Positions 22,181-31,664 of a stretch of 64,000 nt of DNA are shown piece after piece (within the stretch, counting starts at the first letter, position 1; each line of letters begins with the position of its first letter). Source of the stretch: Termitomyces sp. T153 (taxonomy: Eukaryota > Basidiomycota > Agaricomycetes > Agaricales > Lyophyllaceae); NCBI GenBank assembly GCA_018296165.2, contig JACKQL020000007.1, positions 1,240,001 to 1,304,000 of the forward strand. Direction: 5' to 3'. The position numbers were made by a program, and so were the translations under genes. The notes under the pieces were generated by a model. The model was not told where the DNA came from and did no database searches. It saw nothing but the letters and a program-made list of their open reading frames with translations.

Positions 22181-23150
22181 GAGGAAAGATAGGGATAGTG
22201 CGCCGTTGACCAGTATTGGGGTCCGTAATTGTTATAGTAGTTTTGACATTGCTAAGCGTGTTGATCATACTGTGAGTTAATACATCAAAGGGGCATCCAA
22301 GTAGAATGTCGTAGGTGGGAGACTGTAAAACATGGATTTGGAGATAAACTGTAATGTCGCCAATAGTACATGGTACATTTCGAGCAAGTCCTAGCAATCA
22401 GTCCATAGTGCCGTTAGCACTCTGCATGTTTAAAACTATGTTGGGATTGTAGGATAGTCCCAGGTCGCTGGCAATTTCTGCTGACATCAAAATAATCTGT
22501 GAGCCACTGTCATGAATGCATTCCACTTCCTCCTTGTTGTCGATCAGCATCATGACGGTATGAAGTGACTGAGAATCCTTAGTGACAGTGAGCACCACTG
22601 GCTCTTCTCCATGGGGTAGCGAATTGATGTAGGCTTTGACGGGGTCAACAGATGTGAAAGGTGCCCTATCCAAAGTAAGTCCGTTAACTGTATTGACATT
22701 AGATCCTAGCAAAAACTGGGGTTCTTCAATAGCAAAAGTCAGCAATATATCTTCAAAAATGTTGCTGGGGTCCTGTACCATATTAGCGCTAGTGCCTACT
22801 AGTTGTTTGGGCATAACCACTGTTCTAAACTGATTCTGGATGTCCTGTGATACTGAGCAAAGTTTGCCAACCAATACTGTAACCTTGGTGCTTAACACCC
22901 ATTCAAAAACTGCCTTGGACTGTTCAATGTCGTAAATGGGTGGCATAGTTTGATATGCACCGTCGTTAGTTTGGTTGGGGGCAGCAAAATTCCTGTTAGC
23001 GGGGGGTACATAGCGACCAGGGATGCTGGAAAATGGATGAATGGGAGGCTGAGCAATGAGTTCCTTGGCGATGGGCGGTTGTTCATTAGCGATGGTATGT
23101 TCAGATGCTTTGCCTTTGTCTATGGGCTTAGTGGCAGGAGCTGAAGTCAA
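22095..23150 (-). pseudogene. Gypsy B retropepsin-like protease region
   Basis: 250-codon open frame (22,398-23,150) holding HDSGSQIILMS, an intact aspartic-protease loop, and LGLSYNPNIVLNMQ. One TGA at 22,398-22,400 separates it from the in-frame continuation to 22,095, which carries YDILLGCPFDVL, the ILG-like strand. Apart from that single stop the protease is nearly complete. Confidence 0.75.
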
Positions 23151-23219
23151 ACCGGAAGAGGATGAAGTTGCTGAAGTGTCACTAGTTGGGGGTGTTGCCT
23201 TTGGGGTATTGGTTGCTGG

Positions 23220-24878
23220 TCAATAAGCCACACGGGGGACTTGTACGCCATCAAACTTTTTGCCAGGTTGCCTGAGTGCAAAGAGTTCACATTCCAAAGC
23301 CTCAATCCATTCTTCCTTGCTTAGCGCTCGGCTCATAGCAACGTCCTGTTGCATTACTCCATGGATTAGCAACTGCTGCATAGCCACTTGCTTGGGATCT
23401 GGGTTAGCATTGGAAGAGAGTCTGCCGGTAATGATTTGTCTGGGGTTAAGCCTATGCCATTCCTTGATGTGCTCCATGTATAGTTGCTTGCCAAAATAAT
23501 TAGGAATCATAGCACCTGATGGTAAAATGATCTTTCCTTTGGCATTCTGCTGGACCTTACCCTGTTGAATTATTTGTTCCAATTTCATACATGTGCCTCA
23601 GACCATGGTGTGACCAATTTCACTGCAAAAGTGGCAAGTGCTGTTAGCAAACTGTTGACGAGATTGGGCATTACCGTTGGTCAAAAGAGCTTCCAAACAT
23701 TCCAAGGTGCTGACTATCGCTGTGGTGGTTGTTATTTCCAAAGTTTCTTGCTTAAGCATAGGCAAAGGGGCAGCTGGTGCATTAGCAATTGGCAATGACA
23801 AAGGAATACCACCAGTGCCATTGCTGGTCTTGGTCGTAGAGGTGTCTGTTCCCTTTAAAACCCATTTGGTGCCCTCAAAAACTTGGTCAACATTGTAAGG
23901 GTCCTCAGGATGGTGGTCGGGAAGAGTGATCTCAAGGCAACTAACGATTTTGGACCATAGTGACATAGGGATACCTTGTTGGAACAAGCAACGTTCCTCA
24001 TTACGATAGAGTTTACCATTAGCGAGTAACCATCTAGCAATACATTGAAAATCCCTGTAGTAATCAGAGAACCTTCCCAAAGTTGCTAAACCGCTGTTGA
24101 AAGTCTGGTTAACCAGCCATTCCAAGTTGCCAAGGTTATAATGAGTGCTAGCGTCAGCGCCAGGGTACAGTCTAAGCACTGCCAACCTCCATTCCTGGTA
24201 AGTATATGGTCAGGGAGCATTGTTGCCGACATTGTTGCCAAATTCAGGTAAGCCAAGCCAGGTTTCTGCTGTGTCGTAAGAGACGTATTGCAATGCATAT
24301 TCCTTCTTCTGGGTGTCGTCAGTGATGCCGCAGTCAGCAAAGAGGTATTCTAGTTCCTTGAAGTATTGGGGGAGTTCCCTAGGGCAACTCTCATCCCATT
24401 TAGGTGCAGTTGTGTCGTTGTGTGGCAGCATTCTAGCACGCTAAGCGGTGGAGTTGTTGTTCATATCAGCGATTGTCAGGTTTAGCAAAGGAAGGGGGTT
24501 AGTTGGTGAAGAAGGGATAGATTGTGCTTCTGGGACAAAGATAGAATCTGTTGGGGTCAAAGGTGAAAGTGGTGCGTCAAGGAAACTTCCAATAAAGGCT
24601 TCTGGAAAATTGGCAAGGATTTCGCTAACATCACAAAGGTTTTTAGCGGTTTTGAGTTCACTGGCAAGAGGTCGAGGATGGGTTGCTGGCAAAGAGTGCT
24701 GAGGGGTCAAAAATGAAGGCGGGGGTGATTTAACAAGGTTTTCCAAGCAACGTTTCACTTGAGCTCTGGTTTCTGGCAGAATGGTTAGCTTCAAAGTCTC
24801 TTGCAGTGGGCTCCAAAAATGATGTGCTCCTATGCTGCCTAGTGCCATGCAGGAAACCAAAAAAAGAGGACCTAACAC
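23220..24878 (-). pseudogene. Gypsy B gag with zinc knuckle
   Basis: Leftward order: leader 24,441-24,878 starting inside the LTR end, capsid 24,210-24,431 (PRELPQYFKELEYLFADCG), capsid 24,086-24,185 and down to 23,598, then 23,220-23,588. The knuckle begins CHFCSEIGH at about 23,615-23,640, but a TGA (23,598-23,600) falls before its last Cys, which is read just beyond the stop. The following LPSGAMIPNYFGKQ and IKEWHRLNP are typical of this gypsy lineage. Confidence 0.75.
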
Positions 24879-25829
24879 TAGTCACTAGATAGAGTAGCTG
24901 GCAGTAGGAAGTTAATAGTTGAGGGCAAGTCAGTAACCGTCCCAGAGAACTAGAGCGAGAGTTACATTGTGGAGTGAAGTCAATAGGAGTCGCTATTGAT
25001 AGCAGAAGTCATTCTAACTGAGGTAGTGGAGGGTGAGGGAGTAAACTGGTCGCTAGCCATAGTCGCTAGCATTGTTAAGTCGGATTAACTAAAATAGGCA
25101 CCCGCAGTTGGCACCATGCTAAGTCGAGGTCGAAGTCAAGGAGGCTTATTGCTAAGCCTGGGTTGAAGGTGGTAAACAGAGCAAAAGAGGCAAAGTGAAA
25201 TCTCTTGCTGGTAGGCTCAAAGATAGCAGTTCTCCGATTGTTCTTCTCTGTCTAGTGTCTATGTACAGTCAGTATTTATATGTTTCAAAGTATAGTATGG
25301 GAAAGTAAACAAATAGGCACCACTAGCAATGGCGTCTGTCACTGTGTTTAGGGTGCATACAAGGCGTCAGTCTGTAACTAAGTGAAAAATCATAGGCAAA
25401 GTCTTGGCAGCACCTAATTGTGAATGAAACCAAAAAGTAACGAGTCCAATGTCAATACCTAAAGCATAGATGCCGTTCAAGTATGTTGGTAAGCTTGGCA
25501 AAAGAAATGACAGTAAAAAGGTATGTGTCTGATAATTTGTCCATATATAGTAAGGGAACGCCATTTTGTTGCTAGAGTTGCTAGGGTTGCTAATAATCAT
25601 TGCTAGGGAGGGTCTAGGCCTTGATGATTTAGGCCCAGATTCCAGACTCCACGTGATGTTTCTTGTGATCGATAAATCTCATGGTCACTAAAGTCTCATG
25701 CTTCGGTCCAATCCTTGGGCTAAGTCTTGTGTGCTAAGTGTTGTGACTTGTGTCAGATTCAAGGTAGTCAGCTGCCGCTAAGTCCAAAATGCCAAAAACA
25801 TGGTGCTCAGCAATAACTGGGGCTCATCA
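24820..25829 (-). repeat. LTR B, 5' LTR of gypsy B
   Basis: 1,010 bp, same termini and orientation as 14,306-15,369. On the minus strand it runs TGATGAGCCCC..GGAGCACATCA, with a TATAAATA promoter box near 25,275. Continuous on the left with the gypsy B primer-binding candidate and gag. Confidence 0.85.
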
Positions 25830-26175
25830 CTGGCCACTCAACCCCACTCCCTGCAGTCTTGAACCACTGCAACCAAGTTTGGAAGATGGTGGTAACTGCC
25901 AAATGAGGGTCCTTTGCCAACAATGCATGGGCCAAGGCAAGCAGACAATTGACCCGATCAAGAAAGGTGCAGGCCATGGTGATTTTCTCAAATTGGGAGG
26001 CCAGATCAGACATAGTGATAAGATTGGGATAGAAGGGGAAATAAGATGAAAGGAGGATAGGTTGACAAAGTTCAAGCGAAACCAATTCTAATCTCTCTGG
26101 GCACATGGACCTAGCAAGCAATCACAGAACTTTAGAATTGACTGAGGGCAGTCAAGATTTCAGTATAGGGGAGGA
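25830..26175. other. 346 bp without an assignable feature
   Basis: Lies between two oppositely oriented B LTRs. A minus-strand frame of about 100 codons (25,807-26,121) gives a helical, Leu-rich peptide without recognised motifs. Possibly a leftover of the element into which the LTRs inserted. Confidence 0.3.
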
Positions 26176-27170
26176 TGATAAGACCCAGTTGTTGCTGAGC
26201 ACCATTTTTGGCATTTCAGACTTAGCAGCAGCTGACTATTTTCATTTAGCACAAGTCACAATACTCAGCATGCAGGGCCTAGCCCAAGGTCTGGACCAAC
26301 ATAGCCCTCACATGGGACCTTAGCAACCACAAGACTTATTGATTACCAGGAATATCACATGGAGTCTGGACTTTGGGTTTAGAACAGTAAGACCAAGACC
26401 TTTCCTAGTGACAATTATTAGCAGCTCTAGCAACCCCTTGGCAACAAAACAGCTTTCTTTCCCCATATATGAACATATTGCCAGACATGTACCTTTTTTT
26501 TACTTATTATTTCTCTTGTCAAGCCTACCAACATACTTGAACAGCATCTACACTTCAGAGACTTTGCTTATAATTTTTACTTAGTTACAGATTGATGCCT
26601 TGTATGAACTATAAACATCTTGGCAGACACTGTCACTAGTGGTGACTATTTGCTTACTTTCCCATACTATACCTTTGAACAGTATAAATACTGCCTGTAC
26701 ATAGACACTACATACAGAATTGACTCCCCTCAAATCAAACCCATTCATCTCTAAGCCTACCAGCTTGAGATTTCAATTTTGCCTCTACCATTTGCTCTAT
26801 TCCCTCACTATTCATTGGCAATGACTTAGCAACAAGTCTCACCAATTTCAACTCTGACTTAGTGTGGTACCAACAGCTGGTGCCCTTTGTGTTATCTCAA
26901 CTTAGCAACATTAGCAACTGTGGCTAGCAACTAGTTTACCAATGCTTTCTGCCTTTATCCATTTTTCTTTCTGTCACTAGCAACTTAGGCTAGGGATAGC
27001 AACCATTTCCACTACACATCTCAATACAGCTCTTGCTCTCATTCTCTGGGACAGTTACTGACTCACCCTCAACTATTAACTCCCTACTGCCAGCTACTCT
27101 ATCTAGTGACTAGTGTTGGGTTCTCTTTTTAGGTTTCCTGCATGGCACTAGGTGGCATAGGAGCACATCA
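26176..27170 (+). repeat. LTR B, plus orientation
   Basis: 995 bp, TGATAAGACCC..GGAGCACATCA, with a TATAAATA box near 26,684 followed by CTGCCTGTACATAGACAC, the probable start region of the element RNA. Opposite in orientation to its B neighbours on both sides. Its flanks do not form an obvious 4-bp duplication. Confidence 0.8.
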
Positions 27171-27726
27171 ACAGATAGTATTTATACTGTTTGTAAGTAT
27201 AGTATAAGAAAGGAGATAATAGTCACTGCTAGCAATGGTGTCTGCCAAAGTGTTTATGATACATATAAGGTGTCAATCTGTAACCAAGTAAAAAAATAAC
27301 CAAAGTTGATGTGATGCATAAAGGTAATAAATTGCAAGAAAAGAGCATGTCCAATGTCAATACCCAAAGTGTAGATGCTGTTTAAGTATGTTTGTAAGCT
27401 TGACAAGAAAAATGATAAATAAGGAATCACATGACTATCCATATTTAGAGGGAAGGTGGTGTTGTTGTCAAGGAAGTTGCCAGTGCTTGTTGCTAAGGAA
27501 GGTCTCAGCCTTGTTGTTCTAGACCCAAATTCCAGACTCCACATAATACAGCTCTTGATTGATAAGTCTTGTGGTTGCTAAAATCCTATGCAAAGGCTAC
27601 ATCAATCCAGACCTTTGGGCTAGGCCTCATGTGTTGAGTGTTGTGACTTGTGCCATGTCAAAATAATCAGCTGCTGTCTAGTCAGAAATGCTGAAAATGG
27701 TGCTCAGCAACAAGTGGGTCTTATCA
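27171..27726 (-). repeat. LTR B fragment, inverted against the previous LTR
   Basis: Begins directly after the preceding LTR, within the promoter/R part (AGTATTTATACTG, complement of the TATA box), and continues to the family B terminus (GTCTTATCA at 27,718-27,726). The other half of the LTR is missing. Together with 26,176-27,170 it forms a large imperfect inverted repeat. Confidence 0.75.
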
Positions 27727-27989
27727 GCAGTCAATGTAGCTTCCTGATTCACCAAAAAATAATCTCCAGCCATCAGTTGAAACTAAAAAGTATCAATCAA
27801 TTTGTCTGATGGTTTTTGCCAACAGGGGATTGACAGACTTGATGGGCACAACAGGCTATGCCAAACAGCTGCAACCACTTCAACACTACATTTTTCCTTC
27901 CATGCTGACTCCCACCATCATTGCCACAACACAGTGCAACAATACACACACCATATACTCCTCTGCCTTATCAATCATAGCTTCAAATG
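27727..27989 (-). pseudogene. hAT-type transposase relic, part downstream of the copia insertion
   Basis: Minus-strand translation immediately left of the copia LTR reads FEAMIDKAEEYMVC and continues with weakly conserved codons. It continues the reading line that ends at 33,526 on the other side of copia. The fragment is cut at 27,727 by the B LTR. Together with the right part it belongs to a hAT-like transposase with an RNase H-like core. Confidence 0.55.
27985..27989. other. Copia target duplication AAATG, left
   Basis: Identical to 33,526-33,530. The pair defines the insertion exactly. Confidence 0.95.
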
Positions 27990-28333
27990 TGTTGAGATCT
28001 GATTTGAGACAACACCGTGAGCATGGATCACGGGATCGCACAGACCAATGGAATACAAAAGACTCATGGCCACGCTTAGGCCAGACTTGGCCTCTTTGTT
28101 GTTGAAACAATGGATGAACATATATTTATATAGCACAAGACGATACAGGAACCCTCAGTCAATTATCCAGAGACTGAGGGTGAGTTAGAACGCTTCCTAT
28201 ATGATAGAAACAATACTTACAATACATATAGACTCACTATATCTGTGTCATATAGGTAGGAACTGAATGGAGTCAATTATCCAGAGACTGAGGACTCACT
28301 ATATCTGTGTCATATAGGTTTGAACTTCTAACA
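27990..28333 (+). repeat. Copia 5' LTR
   Basis: TGTTGAGATC..CTTCTAACA. Contains TATATTTATATAG as probable promoter, a perfect 10-bp-arm hairpin (ACCCTCAGTC at 28,151-28,160 against 28,172-28,181, loop 11), and an internal direct duplication of GACTCACTATATCTGTGTCA. Confidence 0.95.
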
Positions 28334-28519
28334 GGTTATGGGCTGTTGCTGTTCTGAATACTGAAAGAATCAAACCTGTACCTGATCTCTGAGAGCGTGA
28401 TTGCTCAACTCTGTCTTTGCCGGATTGAATATCCAATTATATCTGCTCCCGATCAACGTGGATAACGTGTATCTGGGAAATCTATTGTTCTCATTACTGC
28501 TGCCTCACAACTTGCTACA

Positions 28520-29060
28520 ATGCCTCCAATGAGTGAAAGCTCCAAATCGCCCTCTGTGCCACTGACTGCTACCCGCATAGCGGAAATGAAACTGGTGGAC
28601 AACGGCACTAACCCTACTGTTGTACCTGTTGGGAAGATAACATCGTCCTGGACGGGCCACGTCCTGGACAAAGATGACGGCAAATACACCGACTGGGCAT
28701 ACGCGATAAAATTGGAGCTCACCATGGTCCAACTATGGGATTATGTCTTTGACCCCCCCCCCTCGCCCTCATGACACATACAAACCACGCGCCTACCATG
28801 CGTGGGCCTCAAATAGATGGCTAGCATGCTCATTCTCAAAGCGTGCACTGTCTGCTTCAGAACAGAAACTCTGCGCTGAGGAGGAGGACCCTGTTGCCCT
28901 TTGGTCATACCTGAAGGAATGCCATGGTGGCGCTGCCCCCGTCAAGCAGGTTCACCTCCTACAGGAGGCTCTCACCACAAAGTGCTCATTATTGGAGCCA
29001 CTCACCAGGACAGTCGACGCAATTTTTGAAAAAATCGACTGAGCATTTGATGCCGGTGAT
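28520..29060 (+). pseudogene. Copia gag N-terminal region, frame-broken
   Basis: ATG at 28,520 opens 85 codons (MPPMSESSKS, then GHVLDKDDGKYTDWAYAIKL, the gag pattern preceding the W-rich core). The frame is lost in a run of ten C (28,753-28,762). The continuation in the next frame (28,743-29,042) includes HAWASNRWLACSF and HGGAAPVKQVHLLQEAL, typical of the UBN2/gag core. A TGA at 29,040 follows and the same frame then runs on into the long ORF. Either real lesions or, for the C run, a base-calling error. Confidence 0.75.
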
Positions 29061-31664
29061 GTGACAAAGAACCTACTAAAGTCCATCGCCGTCTTGTCTG
29101 CTCTCTCAGACAAATCCTTCTCTCACCTGCGATCAATCATCTCCCATGACTTGGGACATGCCGGCAGCATGACCAAATATGGGCCGGCCGAGATTCAACA
29201 ATTCCTGGAGGAGGAACAGACGTTGCTGGAGGCAGACAGGTTGACAATGATACCTCAAGACTCCAATCCAACCGCACTCATTGCCAAACCATTTCGAGGC
29301 AGTACCATCACTTGCTTGGTGTGCAAAGCTCGGAAGCGCCCTGTACACATCTACACTGGCCATACCGCTCCCTGGTGTATCCTTGAAGGGGGTGGGATGG
29401 CGGGGAAGACTGCTGAGGAGTCGAAGCGAGCACACCTGGCACACTATGACAATATAAGGAAGGACAAAGGAAAGAGGGTTTCGAAAATCACATTTATGCC
29501 AGCGGGTGGCAATGCCTTTACTCTTGAAGGCGACTCCGAGACTATTGTAGCCTACCTTGCCACAAAAGGAACAACAACTGATCCTCCGGTAAAGCAAGAA
29601 TTTGCTGGTCCGGCATCGAATAGCATCCCATCTGCAGGCATGCTGACAAGCATTGAGGACCTTGAGATCAATGCATGGATTGCTCTTGAGGAGGAGAAGA
29701 CCGACACTGAGGACAATTGCAACCCACGCCCTGAACTCACTCTTTCCTGCAAGACTTATCCAGACCCATTCTTCCTGGACTCGGGCGCCACTGTCCATAT
29801 TTCCCCAGATGCCTCTGACTTCACCACCCTCAATCCCATCCACAACAAGCTGATTCGAGGAGTAGAAGGGTCCTGCATTGTGGCCACAGGAGTGGGGACA
29901 ATTTGGCTCCATGTTGATGAACAAATGCACATAGAATTGGAAAACGTTCTCTACGTACCAAAGTCCACAGTATGCCTCCTATCAGTAAGCAAGTTAGCCC
30001 AACAAGTCGGAATCATGACCACATTTGACAACACTAAGGCCATCCTGAGTAAGAAAACCGACAGAAAAATTGTAGCCACAGGCACACTCATACCAAAACA
30101 CGGTCTATACACTCTAGATCTTCTCCATCCTCAGGCATTAGCTGTCCACGCCGCTCCCAACATCAAATCCTGGCATCTGAGACTCAGACACGCGAACTAC
30201 CAATCCATCATGCAGATGGCGCATGTGGGCATGATCAAAGGTATGCCCTCATCCTTTCCTTCCAAGCCTCCCAAGTGTAACCATTGCATTCTTGGAAAGC
30301 AATCCAAGACGCCAGTACCAAAGGAGAGAGAGGAAGGGGTGGGGCATAGAGCAACGAGGAGATTGGAAAAAGTGTGGGTTGATCTGTCGGGGCCAACAGC
30401 AGTTAGCTCCAGGACTGGTAACAACTATATCATGAATGTTGTCGATGATTATACAAATAAACCTTGGTCGATACCTCTGCAAATAAAAGATGAAGGGTTT
30501 GGTGCACTCAAGGCCTGGATTCTGGCATGGAAAAGTGAAACAGGGGAATGTCTGAAAATATTGTGGACTGGCCAAGACGGAGAGTTCAATGGCAACGAAC
30601 ACAAAGAATGGTACAGAAGGCAAGGGATCATACTAGAAGTCGGTGCCCCATACACATCAGCCCATATGGGAAGGGTTGAATGCATGCATCGAACCCTGAT
30701 GGGAAAGGCATGGACAATGCGGCTTGCAGCTAATTGTCCTCTCTTCTTGTGGGACGAATTTTACTTGACAGCTGCCCACCTCCATGGGAAAACAAAGACA
30801 TCAGTGGTGCAAGACGTAACTCCAGATGAACTATGGTACCAAAGGAAACCAAACTACTCTTATATTCAAGAGATTGGATGTCGTGTTTTTGTATTAATCC
30901 AAAACAGACACAACCCTAAGGTATTCAAACGATCCATTGAGTGCATACTTATTGGCTATGATTCCAACTCAAAAGCCTGCCATTGCTATGATCGTTCAAC
31001 AAAGAAAGTATACAGCTCTTACCATGTCCATTTCATAGAGAGCCACAATGATGAACCAACCGCACTGACTACCATGCCTAGCCCAAACCAACAACCACAC
31101 TCTGACAGTCATACCCCAGAAACGCAAACTATAAACTCCATAGCAGCAAATGCCTCACAAAGCCCAGTCAAACACATTGATGACAGCGAAGAAATTCCCC
31201 AGAACATACCCGGAGTCCTCAACCAAGCCCCATCAGCAACCCAACCACCAGATGAACCAACCAATGACAAGCGTGCCCCAACACCTCAGATTCAAAAATC
31301 AACCCAGACAGTGATCCCAACTGCCAAAGTAAGTGGTGATGATCGAATCAAAATGTGTACCAAGAGGGCTGTCAGAGAGTCAAAGGAAGCAGCTGAGCGG
31401 GTAAAGACAATCAGGGCCAAACGCCAGATGGAAGCTGAGAACAATGACATAGTGGAAGACCAACCCCATGATCTGGATCGTGTCCTGACAGCACTGAATA
31501 TGATTGAGGACCAACAGTACCTGGACCCTGAATCTGACTTTGAAGCTCCGAGAACCTGGGAGGAAGCCAAGAGCTCACCAGATGGATTCAGGTGGGAACA
31601 GTCATATTGCAAAGAGCTGACATCATTAAAAAAAAATGGGCGTATGGAAACTCATACCGCGTGA
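29061..31664 (+). CDS. Copia gag C-terminus, protease and integrase ORF (867 codons)
   Basis: Single open frame. Residues ~1-230 complete gag; the apparent start is only the codon after an in-frame stop. The protease loop DSGATVHIS is at ~240. The GAG-pre-integrase zinc region with HLRLRHANY and CNHCILGKQSKT is at ~370-415. The integrase core starts with VWVDLSGP at ~437 (first catalytic Asp). TGQDGEF at ~503 stands where TD..GEF is expected, and GRVECMHRTLMG at ~538 supplies the Glu. Counting back 35 residues from that Glu lands on Gly, so the second catalytic Asp is replaced. The C-terminus is a hydrophilic linker. The frame ends shortly after an A9/G3 run where RT should continue. Confidence 0.88.
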   Translation: MTKNLLKSIAVLSALSDKSFSHLRSIISHDLGHAGSMTKYGPAEIQQFLEEEQTLLEADRLTMIPQDSNPTALIAKPFRGSTITCLVCKARKRPVHIYTGHTAPWCILEGGGMAGKTAEESKRAHLAHYDNIRKDKGKRVSKITFMPAGGNAFTLEGDSETIVAYLATKGTTTDPPVKQEFAGPASNSIPSAGMLTSIEDLEINAWIALEEEKTDTEDNCNPRPELTLSCKTYPDPFFLDSGATVHISPDASDFTTLNPIHNKLIRGVEGSCIVATGVGTIWLHVDEQMHIELENVLYVPKSTVCLLSVSKLAQQVGIMTTFDNTKAILSKKTDRKIVATGTLIPKHGLYTLDLLHPQALAVHAAPNIKSWHLRLRHANYQSIMQMAHVGMIKGMPSSFPSKPPKCNHCILGKQSKTPVPKEREEGVGHRATRRLEKVWVDLSGPTAVSSRTGNNYIMNVVDDYTNKPWSIPLQIKDEGFGALKAWILAWKSETGECLKILWTGQDGEFNGNEHKEWYRRQGIILEVGAPYTSAHMGRVECMHRTLMGKAWTMRLAANCPLFLWDEFYLTAAHLHGKTKTSVVQDVTPDELWYQRKPNYSYIQEIGCRVFVLIQNRHNPKVFKRSIECILIGYDSNSKACHCYDRSTKKVYSSYHVHFIESHNDEPTALTTMPSPNQQPHSDSHTPETQTINSIAANASQSPVKHIDDSEEIPQNIPGVLNQAPSATQPPDEPTNDKRAPTPQIQKSTQTVIPTAKVSGDDRIKMCTKRAVRESKEAAERVKTIRAKRQMEAENNDIVEDQPHDLDRVLTALNMIEDQQYLDPESDFEAPRTWEEAKSSPDGFRWEQSYCKELTSLKKNGRMETHTA

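Larger units (their letters stand above)
18443..25829 (-). mobile_element. Ty3/gypsy element B, minus strand, 3' end missing
   Basis: 5' LTR at 24,820-25,829, then leftward gag, zinc knuckle, protease, RT, RNase H and the beginning of integrase, which dissolves near 19,450. No 3' LTR in the same orientation is attached: the B LTR at 14,306 has its own target duplication. A primer-binding candidate, TGGAGCCCACTG on the minus strand, lies at 24,804-24,815, four bases inside the LTR. Left limit uncertain; the + strand accessory ORF at 18,515-19,307 may or may not belong to it. Multiple stops and frameshifts. Confidence 0.75.

Noticed and set aside
14306..25829. B LTRs at 14,306 and 24,820 as the two ends of gypsy B
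   Set aside because: The left LTR has its own 4-bp duplication CCGC on both sides, so it is a separate solo insertion; A-family sequence lies between it and the gypsy B genes.
31628..31640. Programmed ribosomal frameshift in copia pol
   Set aside because: The A9/G3 run lies between integrase and RT, where copia elements normally read through one frame, and no downstream structure stands out; a simple indel is more likely.
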